Under the pieces are notes generated by a model. The model saw only the letters and a program-made list of their open reading frames with translations, was not told where the DNA came from and did not search any database. A DNA stretch of 5,370 nucleotides from NCBI GenBank assembly GCA_018399455.1, contig JAGYOT010000162.1, positions 1-5,370 of the forward strand, given 5' to 3'. Source of the DNA: Desulfobacterales bacterium. Its GTDB lineage: Bacteria > Desulfobacterota > Desulfobacteria > Desulfobacterales > Desulfosalsimonadaceae. A program made the position numbers and the translations under genes. Shown piece by piece: positions 1-5,370 of this stretch; position 1 is the first letter of the stretch, and each line of letters begins with the position of its first letter.

Positions 1-1
1 T

Positions 2-727
2 TTTACAGAGCTTTTAAGCGAAAATTTTATCCGCATGCGAAACATTCTCAAACCGGACAAGCATATCATGAATCTCGACTGGATGGTCAATCACATCGTC
101 CTGGGAAAGGACCCGCTGAACCTTCGGCGGCTGCGTCTGACCGCTTGTCCGGTGCTGATTACGGCAACCCGCTTCAGAGAACATGAGGTCCCGGATACCC
201 TTTACCTGAGCACAAGAGCTGACCATATCCCGACCGCCCTGAAGGCGACCGCAGCCCTCCCCTTTTTTTACCGGAATTTTGTCCGGTACAAGGACGATAT
301 GCTGCTTGACGGAGGTATCCTGGATCCCGTGCCTTATCAAAAAGCATTGTCCATGGGCTACCGGGAAAGGGACATCCTGGCAGTGGTGACCCACCATAAG
401 GGCTATCGCAAGAAACGGGAATCTTTCTGGATTACCGCACTTTATGACAATTATTACAAGGATACCAAGTATCGGTTTCTGCTCTATTCCATGTATGAAC
501 GCTACCGGATGTACAACCGGGTTTTGGATGAGCTGGAAAACCGGTATCCGGGCATCGACGTGATTTATCCCCCAAGTGATTTCGCCGTTAACCGCCAGAC
601 CCGGAACGAAGAAAAAATTTTAAGAGGCTTTGAAGAGGGAGTGGATGCGGGGCGGGCGTATCTCAAGCGGGCGGAACCCGATTTTGGAAGAAAAGCGTCA
701 GAGGATGAGTGTCAGGATTCAGTTTAG
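2..727 (+). CDS. Patatin-like phospholipase, YjjU-like, C-terminal part (5' truncated by window edge)
   Basis: The reading frame is open from base 2 with no stop before the first ATG at 35, so the gene enters from the left and that ATG is probably internal. Patatin-family enzymes hydrolyse acyl esters of lipids with a Ser-Asp dyad. The visible part holds the Asp half: an ALPFFYR segment followed by LLDGGILDPVP, with the DGG Asp codon at 308-310. The GxSxG nucleophile and oxyanion motif should lie upstream and cannot be checked. After the DGG the protein runs on for about 135 residues, with MGYRERDILAVVTH, a Tyr/Arg-rich helical stretch (YSMYERYRMYN) and VIYPPSDFAVNRQTRNEEKILRGFEEG. This matches my memory of the C-terminal extension (DUF6363-like) of bacterial YjjU-type patatins. 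No membrane segment is seen. The TPR gene starts 36 bases downstream with no terminator between them, so co-transcription is likely. Family call is firm; the substrate is unknown. Confidence 0.85.
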   Translation, partial: FTELLSENFIRMRNILKPDKHIMNLDWMVNHIVLGKDPLNLRRLRLTACPVLITATRFREHEVPDTLYLSTRADHIPTALKATAALPFFYRNFVRYKDDMLLDGGILDPVPYQKALSMGYRERDILAVVTHHKGYRKKRESFWITALYDNYYKDTKYRFLLYSMYERYRMYNRVLDELENRYPGIDVIYPPSDFAVNRQTRNEEKILRGFEEGVDAGRAYLKRAEPDFGRKASEDECQDSV

Positions 728-752
728 GTTAACCATAAAAATTCTTTATTCC

Positions 753-757
753 AGGGG
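753..757 (+). promoter_or_regulatory. Ribosome binding site of the TPR gene
   Basis: AGGGG lies 6 bases before the ATG at 764. It is the clearest Shine-Dalgarno-like site in the window and supports that start. Confidence 0.6.
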
Positions 758-763
758 AAAACC

Positions 764-2029
764 ATGGGCTTGTTGAATATCTTTACCGGAAAGGCGCCGG
801 AAGAGCTGGAGCAGACGGCTGATGCATACATGGCAGCCGGCGAATACGGGGCGGCCAAAGTCGAATTTGAAAGGGCGCTCGAAAAGGCGGGAAAAAAATT
901 CCCCGAAAAAGCGGCCCTTATCCGACGCCTGGACGAAAAAGTGCAGAATGCGAAAGAGTCTCTTGCCGGAGCCCACGTTCAGGAGGCAGAGGAGCTGATC
1001 CGGTCAGGGGAGCTGGCGGCTGCCGGGGATCTTTTGAATCTGGCACTGGAGCTGAGCGGAGGCGATTCGCAGAAGGCTCAAATCAGGAAGAAAATCCAGG
1101 CCTTGCGTCAGCTGAGGACCAAGCCGGCCGAAACCCCGGAGAAAAATCAGGAGAAAAACCCGGCGAATAATACAGACAGGCCGGCGGCGGAGCCGCTCAA
1201 CCCCGAAGCCGGTTCTCGGTCTGAGGCGGTATCCTCGGATGAGGATGCCCATTTTCATATCCTGGTCAGCACCCTGGCCGAAGATCAGCAGGAGGCCTAT
1301 GAAGGCTATGGCAGAAGTTTCAGGAAGGGCTATATTGCATTGAATCAGGGAGACTTCCAGACTGCCGTGGAAAAGTTCCGGGAGGCCATTGCCGAGAATC
1401 CGTCTGCCGGCACCTGGATTCCATTGGAGCTTGCCACGGCCTATATAAATCTCCTGGAGCCGCAAAAGGCCCGGGAAACGGTGGAAGCCTATATCCGGGA
1501 AAATCCGGAATCGCTCCGGGCCTACCAGCTGTTGTCCGACATTTACTGGGAAATGGGCGACTATGATGCGGCGGTTGAACTGTTGAGCAGCTGCCCGGAT
1601 GCACTGAAGCAGAATCTGCTGATCCCGGTTCTTCTTGGGGAGACCCATTATCAGGCGGGCCGCTATAAGGCGGCCAGGGATGTTTTTGAAGCCTCCCGCC
1701 GCCAGTTCGGTGACGAGGAAATCATCAGGCGCGCCCTGGCCAAGACCTACGAGGCCATGGGAGAGCTTGACGCCGCCAGGAGTCTTTATGCGGAGATGAT
1801 AAAGGGCTGTGCCGGCTGCGGGGTCCGGGTGGATCCGTTTATTAAAAGCCGGTTCGCGGAACTCAGTTTCCAGGCCGGGGATAGCTCCACGCGGATTCTG
1901 GAAATGTTTTTATCGCTCGTTCAGGAAGATCCGGATAACCGCAAAGCATATTACGATCGAATTGGCAGAATTTATGAAGCCGGCGGCAATTCAGCCGAAG
2001 CCCGGCGCTATTTTGAATTCTCCAGTTGA
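764..2029 (+). CDS. Tetratricopeptide-repeat (TPR) protein, 421 aa
   Basis: TPR proteins are helical scaffolds for protein-protein contacts; the partner here is unknown. The start ATG has AGGGG six bases upstream. There is no signal peptide or membrane segment (the N-terminus is MGLLNIFTGKAPEELEQ), so a cytoplasmic location is likely. Residues 11-115 form helical hairpins of TPR type (AYMAAGEYGAAKVEFERALE; AEELIRSGELAAAGDLLNLA). Residues 118-160 are a Pro/Glu/Asn-rich, probably disordered linker. Residues 183-345 carry at least four TPR-like units, e.g. GYIALNQGDFQTAVEKFREA, LLSDIYWEMGDYDAAVELL, ETHYQAGRYKAARDVFEAS and AKTYEAMGELDAARSLYAEM. Then comes a short Cys motif, CAGC (349-352), and a last helical pair ending RRYFEFSS. 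The stop codon lies inside a repeat-like motif (2028-2046), so the C-terminus might have been set by that sequence. The gene probably shares a transcript with the patatin gene. Fold confident; function not recognised. Confidence 0.9.
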   Translation: MGLLNIFTGKAPEELEQTADAYMAAGEYGAAKVEFERALEKAGKKFPEKAALIRRLDEKVQNAKESLAGAHVQEAEELIRSGELAAAGDLLNLALELSGGDSQKAQIRKKIQALRQLRTKPAETPEKNQEKNPANNTDRPAAEPLNPEAGSRSEAVSSDEDAHFHILVSTLAEDQQEAYEGYGRSFRKGYIALNQGDFQTAVEKFREAIAENPSAGTWIPLELATAYINLLEPQKARETVEAYIRENPESLRAYQLLSDIYWEMGDYDAAVELLSSCPDALKQNLLIPVLLGETHYQAGRYKAARDVFEASRRQFGDEEIIRRALAKTYEAMGELDAARSLYAEMIKGCAGCGVRVDPFIKSRFAELSFQAGDSSTRILEMFLSLVQEDPDNRKAYYDRIGRIYEAGGNSAEARRYFEFSS

Positions 2030-2046
2030 TGGCTTCGTAAAAAGTC
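2028..2046. repeat. Candidate end of a dispersed intergenic repeat (MITE-like motif)
   Basis: The motif GATGGCTTCGTAAAAAGTC begins within the TGA stop codon of the TPR gene. I recall this motif, and its complement GACTTTTTACGAAGCCATC, as a frequently repeated intergenic sequence in Desulfobacterota genomes, often paired as terminal inverted repeats. No inverted partner is visible in the rest of the 2047-2206 spacer, so this would be a single end or a decayed copy. Recognition is from memory and only one copy lies in the window. Confidence 0.4.
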
Positions 2047-2062
2047 AGGTTTGACATGGCTG

Positions 2063-2075
2063 TCCCGGACCGGGA
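2063..2075. repeat. Short GC-rich inverted repeat in the spacer
   Basis: TCCCGGACCGGGA is a perfect inverted repeat around a central A. As RNA it would form a 5-bp stem with a 3-base loop. No T-run follows, so it is not a convincing intrinsic terminator. It sits 16 bases after the repeat-like motif and may belong to the same element. The flanks add two weaker hairpins, GACATGGCTGTC (2053-2064) and CGCCCATGGCG (2091-2101). Confidence 0.4.
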
Positions 2076-2116
2076 TGACCGGCACGAAACCGCCCATGGC
2101 GTGAGCAAAATAAGGC

Positions 2117-2174
2117 TTGAAAACCATTGTCTTTTAGGTTATTCAGGCACTATTTATGTTATTATATTATTATA
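2117..2174 (+). promoter_or_regulatory. Possible promoter region for the barrel-M23 pair
   Basis: The spacer before the barrel gene turns very AT-rich at 2151-2174. TTGAAA (2117-2122) is a fair -35 match, but at 17 bases it faces only TATTCA (2140-2145). The better -10 match, TATTAT at 2165-2170, has only a weak -35 partner, TTCAGG at 2142-2147. A promoter here is reasonable because the spacer is 177 bases and the gene type changes, but the exact boxes are uncertain. Confidence 0.3.
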
Positions 2175-2206
2175 GGGTATCCCAATCAAATTTGGCCGGG
2201 TCCTGA

Positions 2207-3544
2207 ATGCGAAAACATACCCCCCTTCTGATTAATTTTGGCTTTCTCCATACAGTCGGAAGCCTGCTGCTTGTGCTTTTGTTTTGCAGCAGCGCGACGG
2301 CGGCTGTTACCCTCCATCCTTCCCTGTCTGTTGAGACGTCCTATACGGACAATGTTGACCTGGTGGCTGAAAATGATGCGGAAGAGCACGAGGTGATCAC
2401 AACCATAAGCCCGACATTTGATCTGAGTCTTACGGGACGGATGAGTGAGGCAGTGCTTTCCTATACCCCGAGCTATTCCATCTATTCCCGGTTTTCGGAC
2501 AACAATGAACTGCGTCACAGCGCCTCCCTTACCGCGATGCGGCGGATAACCCGCACGACCCGCGTGGAGCTGACCAATGATTATCTCTACACGGAAGACC
2601 CGGCTTATGATACGATTGTCCCCCTTTCAGAGCTTGATACCACCGTGCGGCGGGACAGGGAGCCTTATCAGACCAACAGCACCGATTTGAGCCTGATCCA
2701 TCAGTTCGGCCCGGAGGACGAGATCGCGCTGGGCTACAGGTATTATTTTCTGAGAAATGACGATCCGACCTATGAGGACAGTGATTATTATGAGCCGAGT
2801 TTGATGGTTACCTACTGGCCGGTGAGAAACCGGTTCGGCACGGAAGTGGAGGTGGGCTATACGAACCGGGATTTTGACGACTCTGAAGACTATGATGACA
2901 CCTTCGCCCGGCTCAGGCTGATTCAGCGCCTGAGCCCCCATCTGGATATTTATGTCGACTATACGCATGAATGGACCAACTATGCGGATGAGGGCACGGA
3001 TTACCAGGTGTACAGCCCGTTGGCGGGTTTTATATGGGAGGCCAGTGCCAATTTGAGTATCAGTGCCGGCCTGGGCTATTTTTTCCAGGAAAACGATGAC
3101 GATGATGACGACGTTGATATAGACGATGAAGACGGCCTGACCGGAAGCCTTGAGGCCGTCTATAACTGGCGGGATCGCAATACTTTGTCTCTTTCCGGGG
3201 CATATGGATATGATCAGACGGATACGGCGGCTGAAACCCTGGGGTTCACCGAGTATTACAGCGTCACCGGAGTTCTTGATTACCAGCTGGCGCGGCGTTT
3301 GTTCAGTCATTTTTTGGCCGGCTACCAGAGAAACTCCTACACGGAGGTTGAGCCGGAACGAGACGATGACGTCTGGCGTGTCAGCGCATCGCTCAGCTAT
3401 CAGCTCCTGGCCTGGATGGAGCTGGAAGTCGGATACGCCTTCCGGGATATCAGCTCGGATTTAGAGACAGAAGAGTATACGGAGAACCGGGCATTTTTCA
3501 GTGTGACCATGAGCCCCCGACAGCCTTACTTTTTAAGCCGTTGA
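2207..3544 (+). CDS. Outer-membrane beta-barrel protein (BBP2_2/DUF2320-like), 445 aa
   Basis: This is a predicted outer-membrane barrel. A TGA directly precedes the ATG in frame, so no longer start is possible; the ribosome site is weak (GGG at 2198-2200). Residues 1-32 or 33 are a Sec signal peptide: Lys/Arg/His start, hydrophobic core GSLLLVLLF, then SSATAA, with cleavage likely after A32 or A33. The mature protein opens with LHPSLSVETSYTDNVDL and ISPTFDLSL, a pattern I associate with putative beta-barrel porin family 2 and with barrels found near exopolysaccharide/exosortase loci. The rest alternates polar and hydrophobic residues rich in Tyr and aromatics (IALGYRYYF, TEVEVGYTNRDF, LDIYVDYTHEW, SISAGLGYFF, LSLSGAYGYD, MELEVGYAFRD), as expected of about 14-18 transmembrane strands joined by acidic loops. 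Residues 295-309 are almost all Asp/Glu. The terminal strand is probably RAFFSVTMS, with nine residues after it. The stop overlaps the next gene by four bases. Barrel fold confident; transport or assembly role unknown. Confidence 0.85.
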   Translation: MRKHTPLLINFGFLHTVGSLLLVLLFCSSATAAVTLHPSLSVETSYTDNVDLVAENDAEEHEVITTISPTFDLSLTGRMSEAVLSYTPSYSIYSRFSDNNELRHSASLTAMRRITRTTRVELTNDYLYTEDPAYDTIVPLSELDTTVRRDREPYQTNSTDLSLIHQFGPEDEIALGYRYYFLRNDDPTYEDSDYYEPSLMVTYWPVRNRFGTEVEVGYTNRDFDDSEDYDDTFARLRLIQRLSPHLDIYVDYTHEWTNYADEGTDYQVYSPLAGFIWEASANLSISAGLGYFFQENDDDDDDVDIDDEDGLTGSLEAVYNWRDRNTLSLSGAYGYDQTDTAAETLGFTEYYSVTGVLDYQLARRLFSHFLAGYQRNSYTEVEPERDDDVWRVSASLSYQLLAWMELEVGYAFRDISSDLETEEYTENRAFFSVTMSPRQPYFLSR

Positions 3545-4218
3545 ACCGCTTCACTGAAAAGAACGGTTTTGCCGCTGAGCTGATCCGGGTTAATCAGCTG
3601 GATCAACTGGGGTTTGAGCAATTTGTTTTTTATCCGGGGATGCTTTTCGGCTCATGGGATAAATGGTGGGGCTCGCCCGGTTACCGGCATGCCAGTCACG
3701 AGGGGCTTGATCTTTGTTTCTTCCAGGCAGCCGATGGCAGCTGCTACCGGCTGGATGCCGCAACCTGTATTCCCATGGCCGGGGACAGCCGGATTGTCCA
3801 TATCATGGACGACTTTTTGGGGCAGACCGTTGTGGCCGGCCGCATGGTGCCGGATATGGACGGAAGGGAGCTTTTGACCATTTATGCGCATATTCGTCCG
3901 GCTCCGGGCCTGGCCGCGGGAGATCCGGTGGCTCATGGCGACGTGTTTTCCCGCATTGCTCCGGTGGATGCAGGCGGGCCCCCGCTTCTGCCGCATCTGC
4001 ATGTATCCATGGCATGGGCGGATCAGCTCCCGGATTATCGCCGGTGGAGCTGGAAACTCCTGAATCAATGCGGCAGTGCTTGTTTCATCGATCCCCTCCA
4101 AACCATGGGCATGTCCTCCCGGGTGATCCCGTTTTCTTTTGGAACCGACCTTTCATCCCGGTTTAAGTCCTGCAGGGCAGCACTTGCAGCCGTTCCGCAT
4201 GAAATCATTTCGTATTAA
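3541..4218 (+). CDS. M23 family (LytM-like) zinc metallopeptidase, 225 aa
   Basis: M23 peptidases cut peptide cross-links in peptidoglycan using one zinc. The whole active-site set is visible (numbered from the TTG start): the HxxxD motif HEGLD (H53, D57), YAH (H117) and HLH (H152, H154). By analogy with LytM, H53, D57 and H154 bind zinc while H117 and H152 act in catalysis. GDPVAHGDVFSRIAP is the usual turn between the last two motifs, and FIDPL closes the domain. The chosen start is TTG, overlapping the barrel gene's stop as TTGA, which suggests translational coupling. The next in-frame ATG (3640, residue 34) would leave a very short lead into the domain. No signal peptide, membrane anchor or lipobox is visible from either start. 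There are six cysteines (59, 68, 76, 177, 181, 203). Neighbourhood suggests an envelope role, but export is not explained. A non-peptidoglycan substrate is possible. Confidence 0.85.
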   Translation: MNRFTEKNGFAAELIRVNQLDQLGFEQFVFYPGMLFGSWDKWWGSPGYRHASHEGLDLCFFQAADGSCYRLDAATCIPMAGDSRIVHIMDDFLGQTVVAGRMVPDMDGRELLTIYAHIRPAPGLAAGDPVAHGDVFSRIAPVDAGGPPLLPHLHVSMAWADQLPDYRRWSWKLLNQCGSACFIDPLQTMGMSSRVIPFSFGTDLSSRFKSCRAALAAVPHEIISY

Positions 4219-4223
4219 ACCTG

Positions 4224-4250
4224 TTGAAAAGCGGGCCGAACTCTGATAAT
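4224..4250 (+). promoter_or_regulatory. Candidate sigma-70-type promoter of argC
   Basis: TTGAAA (4224-4229, 5/6 match) and GATAAT (4245-4250, 5/6 match) stand 15 bases apart, shorter than the ideal 17, in the 74-base gap before argC. The sequence after it is AT-rich. No arginine-repressor box could be identified by eye. Confidence 0.3.
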
Positions 4251-4292
4251 TTTAATAATTTATACAACTCCAAAAAAGAAAGCGATAGCCGT

Positions 4293-5330
4293 ATGATAAG
4301 AGCCGGCGTTGTTGGCGCAAACGGATATGCCGGGGCGGAGCTGGTCAGGATTCTGGCCGGTCATCCGGAGGTGACGCTCACGGTGCTTACCTCGCGGAGT
4401 TATGCGGGAACGGCGTTTGATCAGATTTATCCGGCCATGGCCGGATGGGTGGATCTGGTCTGCGAGCCGTTTGACAATGATTCTCTCTGTGACAGAACGG
4501 ATGTGATTTTTACCGCGCTGCCGCATAAGCTTCCCATGGAAATTGTGCCGGGTTTGATTCGCCGGGGCAAAAAAGTGGTGGATCTCTCAGCGGATTTCAG
4601 ATTTAGCGACCCGGACCGCTATGAATCCGTATACCAGCCGCATACGGCCAAGGCTCTTTTGGAAAAGGCGGTTTACGGACTCTCCGAGGTTAATGCCGCG
4701 ACCATCCGGAAAGCGGAGCTGGTCGGCAACCCGGGCTGTTATCCGACCAGCGTGCTTTTGCCGCTGGTGCCGCTTATGCAGCATAAAATCCTGGAACCCG
4801 GCTCCATCATTGCGGACGCCAAATCCGGTGTCAGCGGGGCGGGCCGTTCGACTTCCCTTACAACGCATTTCTGTGAGGCCAATGAGTCCTTTAAGCCGTA
4901 TAAGGTGGAGGGCCACCGGCACAAGCCGGAAATGGATGAGATCCTCTCCCTTGCCGCGGGCGAACCTGTGGAGATTACGTTTGTGCCGCATTTGCTGCCC
5001 ATGACCCGGGGGATGGAGACAACCATTTATGCGCAGCTGGCAAGGCCGTTTCGCTATACGGATATCCAGAATGCCATCATTGATTATTACTCGGACTGCA
5101 AGTTCATTCGCATTCTGGAGAAAGGCAGGTTCCCGGACACCCGGAGTGTCCGCGGTACCAATTACTGCGATATCGGCTTTATCGTGGACAAGGCAAAGGA
5201 TCGGCTGATTATTATGTCGGTCATCGACAACCTGGTCAAAGGCGCTGCCGGTCAGGCGGTGCAGAACATGAACCTGATGCTTGGGCTGGAGGAGACCACG
5301 GGGCTGAATATCCCGCCGTTTCCATTGTAA
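4293..5330 (+). CDS. argC: N-acetyl-gamma-glutamyl-phosphate reductase (ArgC), 345 aa
   Basis: ArgC reduces N-acetylglutamyl-5-phosphate to N-acetylglutamate 5-semialdehyde with NADPH (EC 1.2.1.38), the third step of arginine biosynthesis, in the cytoplasm. The start is placed at ATG 4293 because translation there begins MIRAGVVGANGYAGAELVRIL-like, the normal ArgC N-terminus, and gives 345 residues, typical of the long bacterial form. An in-frame TTG at 4224 would add 23 unconserved residues. GANGYAG (8-14) is the dinucleotide-binding loop; DLSADFRF (97-104) follows. The catalytic Cys is C149 in GNPGCYPT. SGVSGAGR (178-185), GHRHKPE (207-213, with the general-base His) and VPHLLPMTRGM (231-241) are all present, and KGAAGQAVQNMNLM (316-329) closes the family signature. 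No lesion is seen. The ribosome site is weak (purine-rich 4275-4282). Other arg genes are not in the window. Confidence 0.97.
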   Translation: MIRAGVVGANGYAGAELVRILAGHPEVTLTVLTSRSYAGTAFDQIYPAMAGWVDLVCEPFDNDSLCDRTDVIFTALPHKLPMEIVPGLIRRGKKVVDLSADFRFSDPDRYESVYQPHTAKALLEKAVYGLSEVNAATIRKAELVGNPGCYPTSVLLPLVPLMQHKILEPGSIIADAKSGVSGAGRSTSLTTHFCEANESFKPYKVEGHRHKPEMDEILSLAAGEPVEITFVPHLLPMTRGMETTIYAQLARPFRYTDIQNAIIDYYSDCKFIRILEKGRFPDTRSVRGTNYCDIGFIVDKAKDRLIIMSVIDNLVKGAAGQAVQNMNLMLGLEETTGLNIPPFPL

Positions 5331-5370
5331 AATCTTCTAAATAACTTCGGGAAGTCAGGAGCCAGTAGGC
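5331..5370. other. Non-coding tail after argC
   Basis: Forty bases to the window edge. ACTTCGGGAAGT (5344-5355) can form a small 4-bp hairpin with no T-run, so it is not a good terminator. The following GTCAGGA / GCCAGTA / GGC looks like 7-base units of a short tandem repeat that the edge cuts off. AGGAG at 5357-5361 could also serve as the ribosome site of a next gene. Confidence 0.25.

Noticed and set aside
1004..1648. A 214-codon open frame on the minus strand, antisense to the TPR gene
   Set aside because: The TPR repeats on the + strand are unmistakable; the minus frame shows no recognisable motif and has no intergenic start.
2051..2056. Perfect -35 hexamer TTGACA in the spacer
   Set aside because: No acceptable -10 box lies 15-19 bases downstream; that stretch is GC-rich.
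2285..2287. Lipoprotein cysteine at residue 27 of the barrel signal peptide (LLFC)
   Set aside because: Phe at the -1 position does not fit a lipobox, and a normal signal-peptidase I site follows at ATA-A.
2627..3310. A 227-codon open frame on the minus strand, antisense to the barrel gene
   Set aside because: The + strand frame has a signal peptide and clear beta-strand pattern; the minus product shows no domain or ribosome site and follows from the barrel's codon use.
3877..3890. ACCATTTATGCGCA occurs here and again at 5022-5035 in argC
   Set aside because: Both copies encode TIYA in frame within unrelated conserved proteins; shared codon preference explains the match.
3714..4166. A 150-codon + strand frame overlapping the M23 gene
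   Set aside because: It is rich in Gly/Arg/Ser with no domain, while the overlapping frame carries every M23 active-site residue.
4224..4292. Upstream TTG start for argC adding 23 residues
   Set aside because: The extra residues are unlike any ArgC N-terminus, and the ATG at 4293 gives the canonical start and usual length; the TTG also coincides with a candidate -35 box.
1..5370. CRISPR array, tRNA or rRNA gene
   Set aside because: No regularly spaced direct repeats, cloverleaf-like sequence or rRNA-like segment was seen in the few non-coding bases available.

Overview
The window is about 55% G+C bacterial chromosome with five genes, all on the + strand and closely packed. Signal-peptide, outer-membrane-barrel and M23-peptidase features point to a Gram-negative host. 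Codon style, gene types and an intergenic motif (GATGGCTTCGTAAAAAGTC) that I recall from Desulfobacterota suggest a sulfate-reducer-like deltaproteobacterium. That placement is inference and rests partly on memory of the motif.

Layout. Bases 2-727 are the C-terminal part of a YjjU-like patatin phospholipase; its nucleophile half lies left of the window. After a 36-base gap comes a cytoplasmic-looking TPR protein (764-2029). A 177-base spacer (2030-2206) follows. It begins with the repeat-like motif, has a small GC-rich palindrome, and ends in a very AT-rich stretch that may hold a promoter. Then come an outer-membrane beta-barrel protein with signal peptide (2207-3544) and an M23 (LytM-like) metallopeptidase (3541-4218) that starts on a TTG overlapping the barrel's stop codon. 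After a 74-base gap with a candidate promoter comes argC (4293-5330), the arginine-biosynthesis reductase, complete. The last 40 bases are non-coding and may be the start of a short tandem repeat.

How they fit together. ArgC is a housekeeping enzyme. The four genes before it look like an envelope-related set: lipid acyl hydrolase, TPR scaffold, outer-membrane barrel, peptidoglycan-type peptidase. Only the barrel and M23 genes are linked strongly, by their overlap. Nothing here proves a new system. The best leads are the M23 protein with all active-site residues but no visible export signal, and the repeat-like motif that supplies the TPR gene's stop codon.
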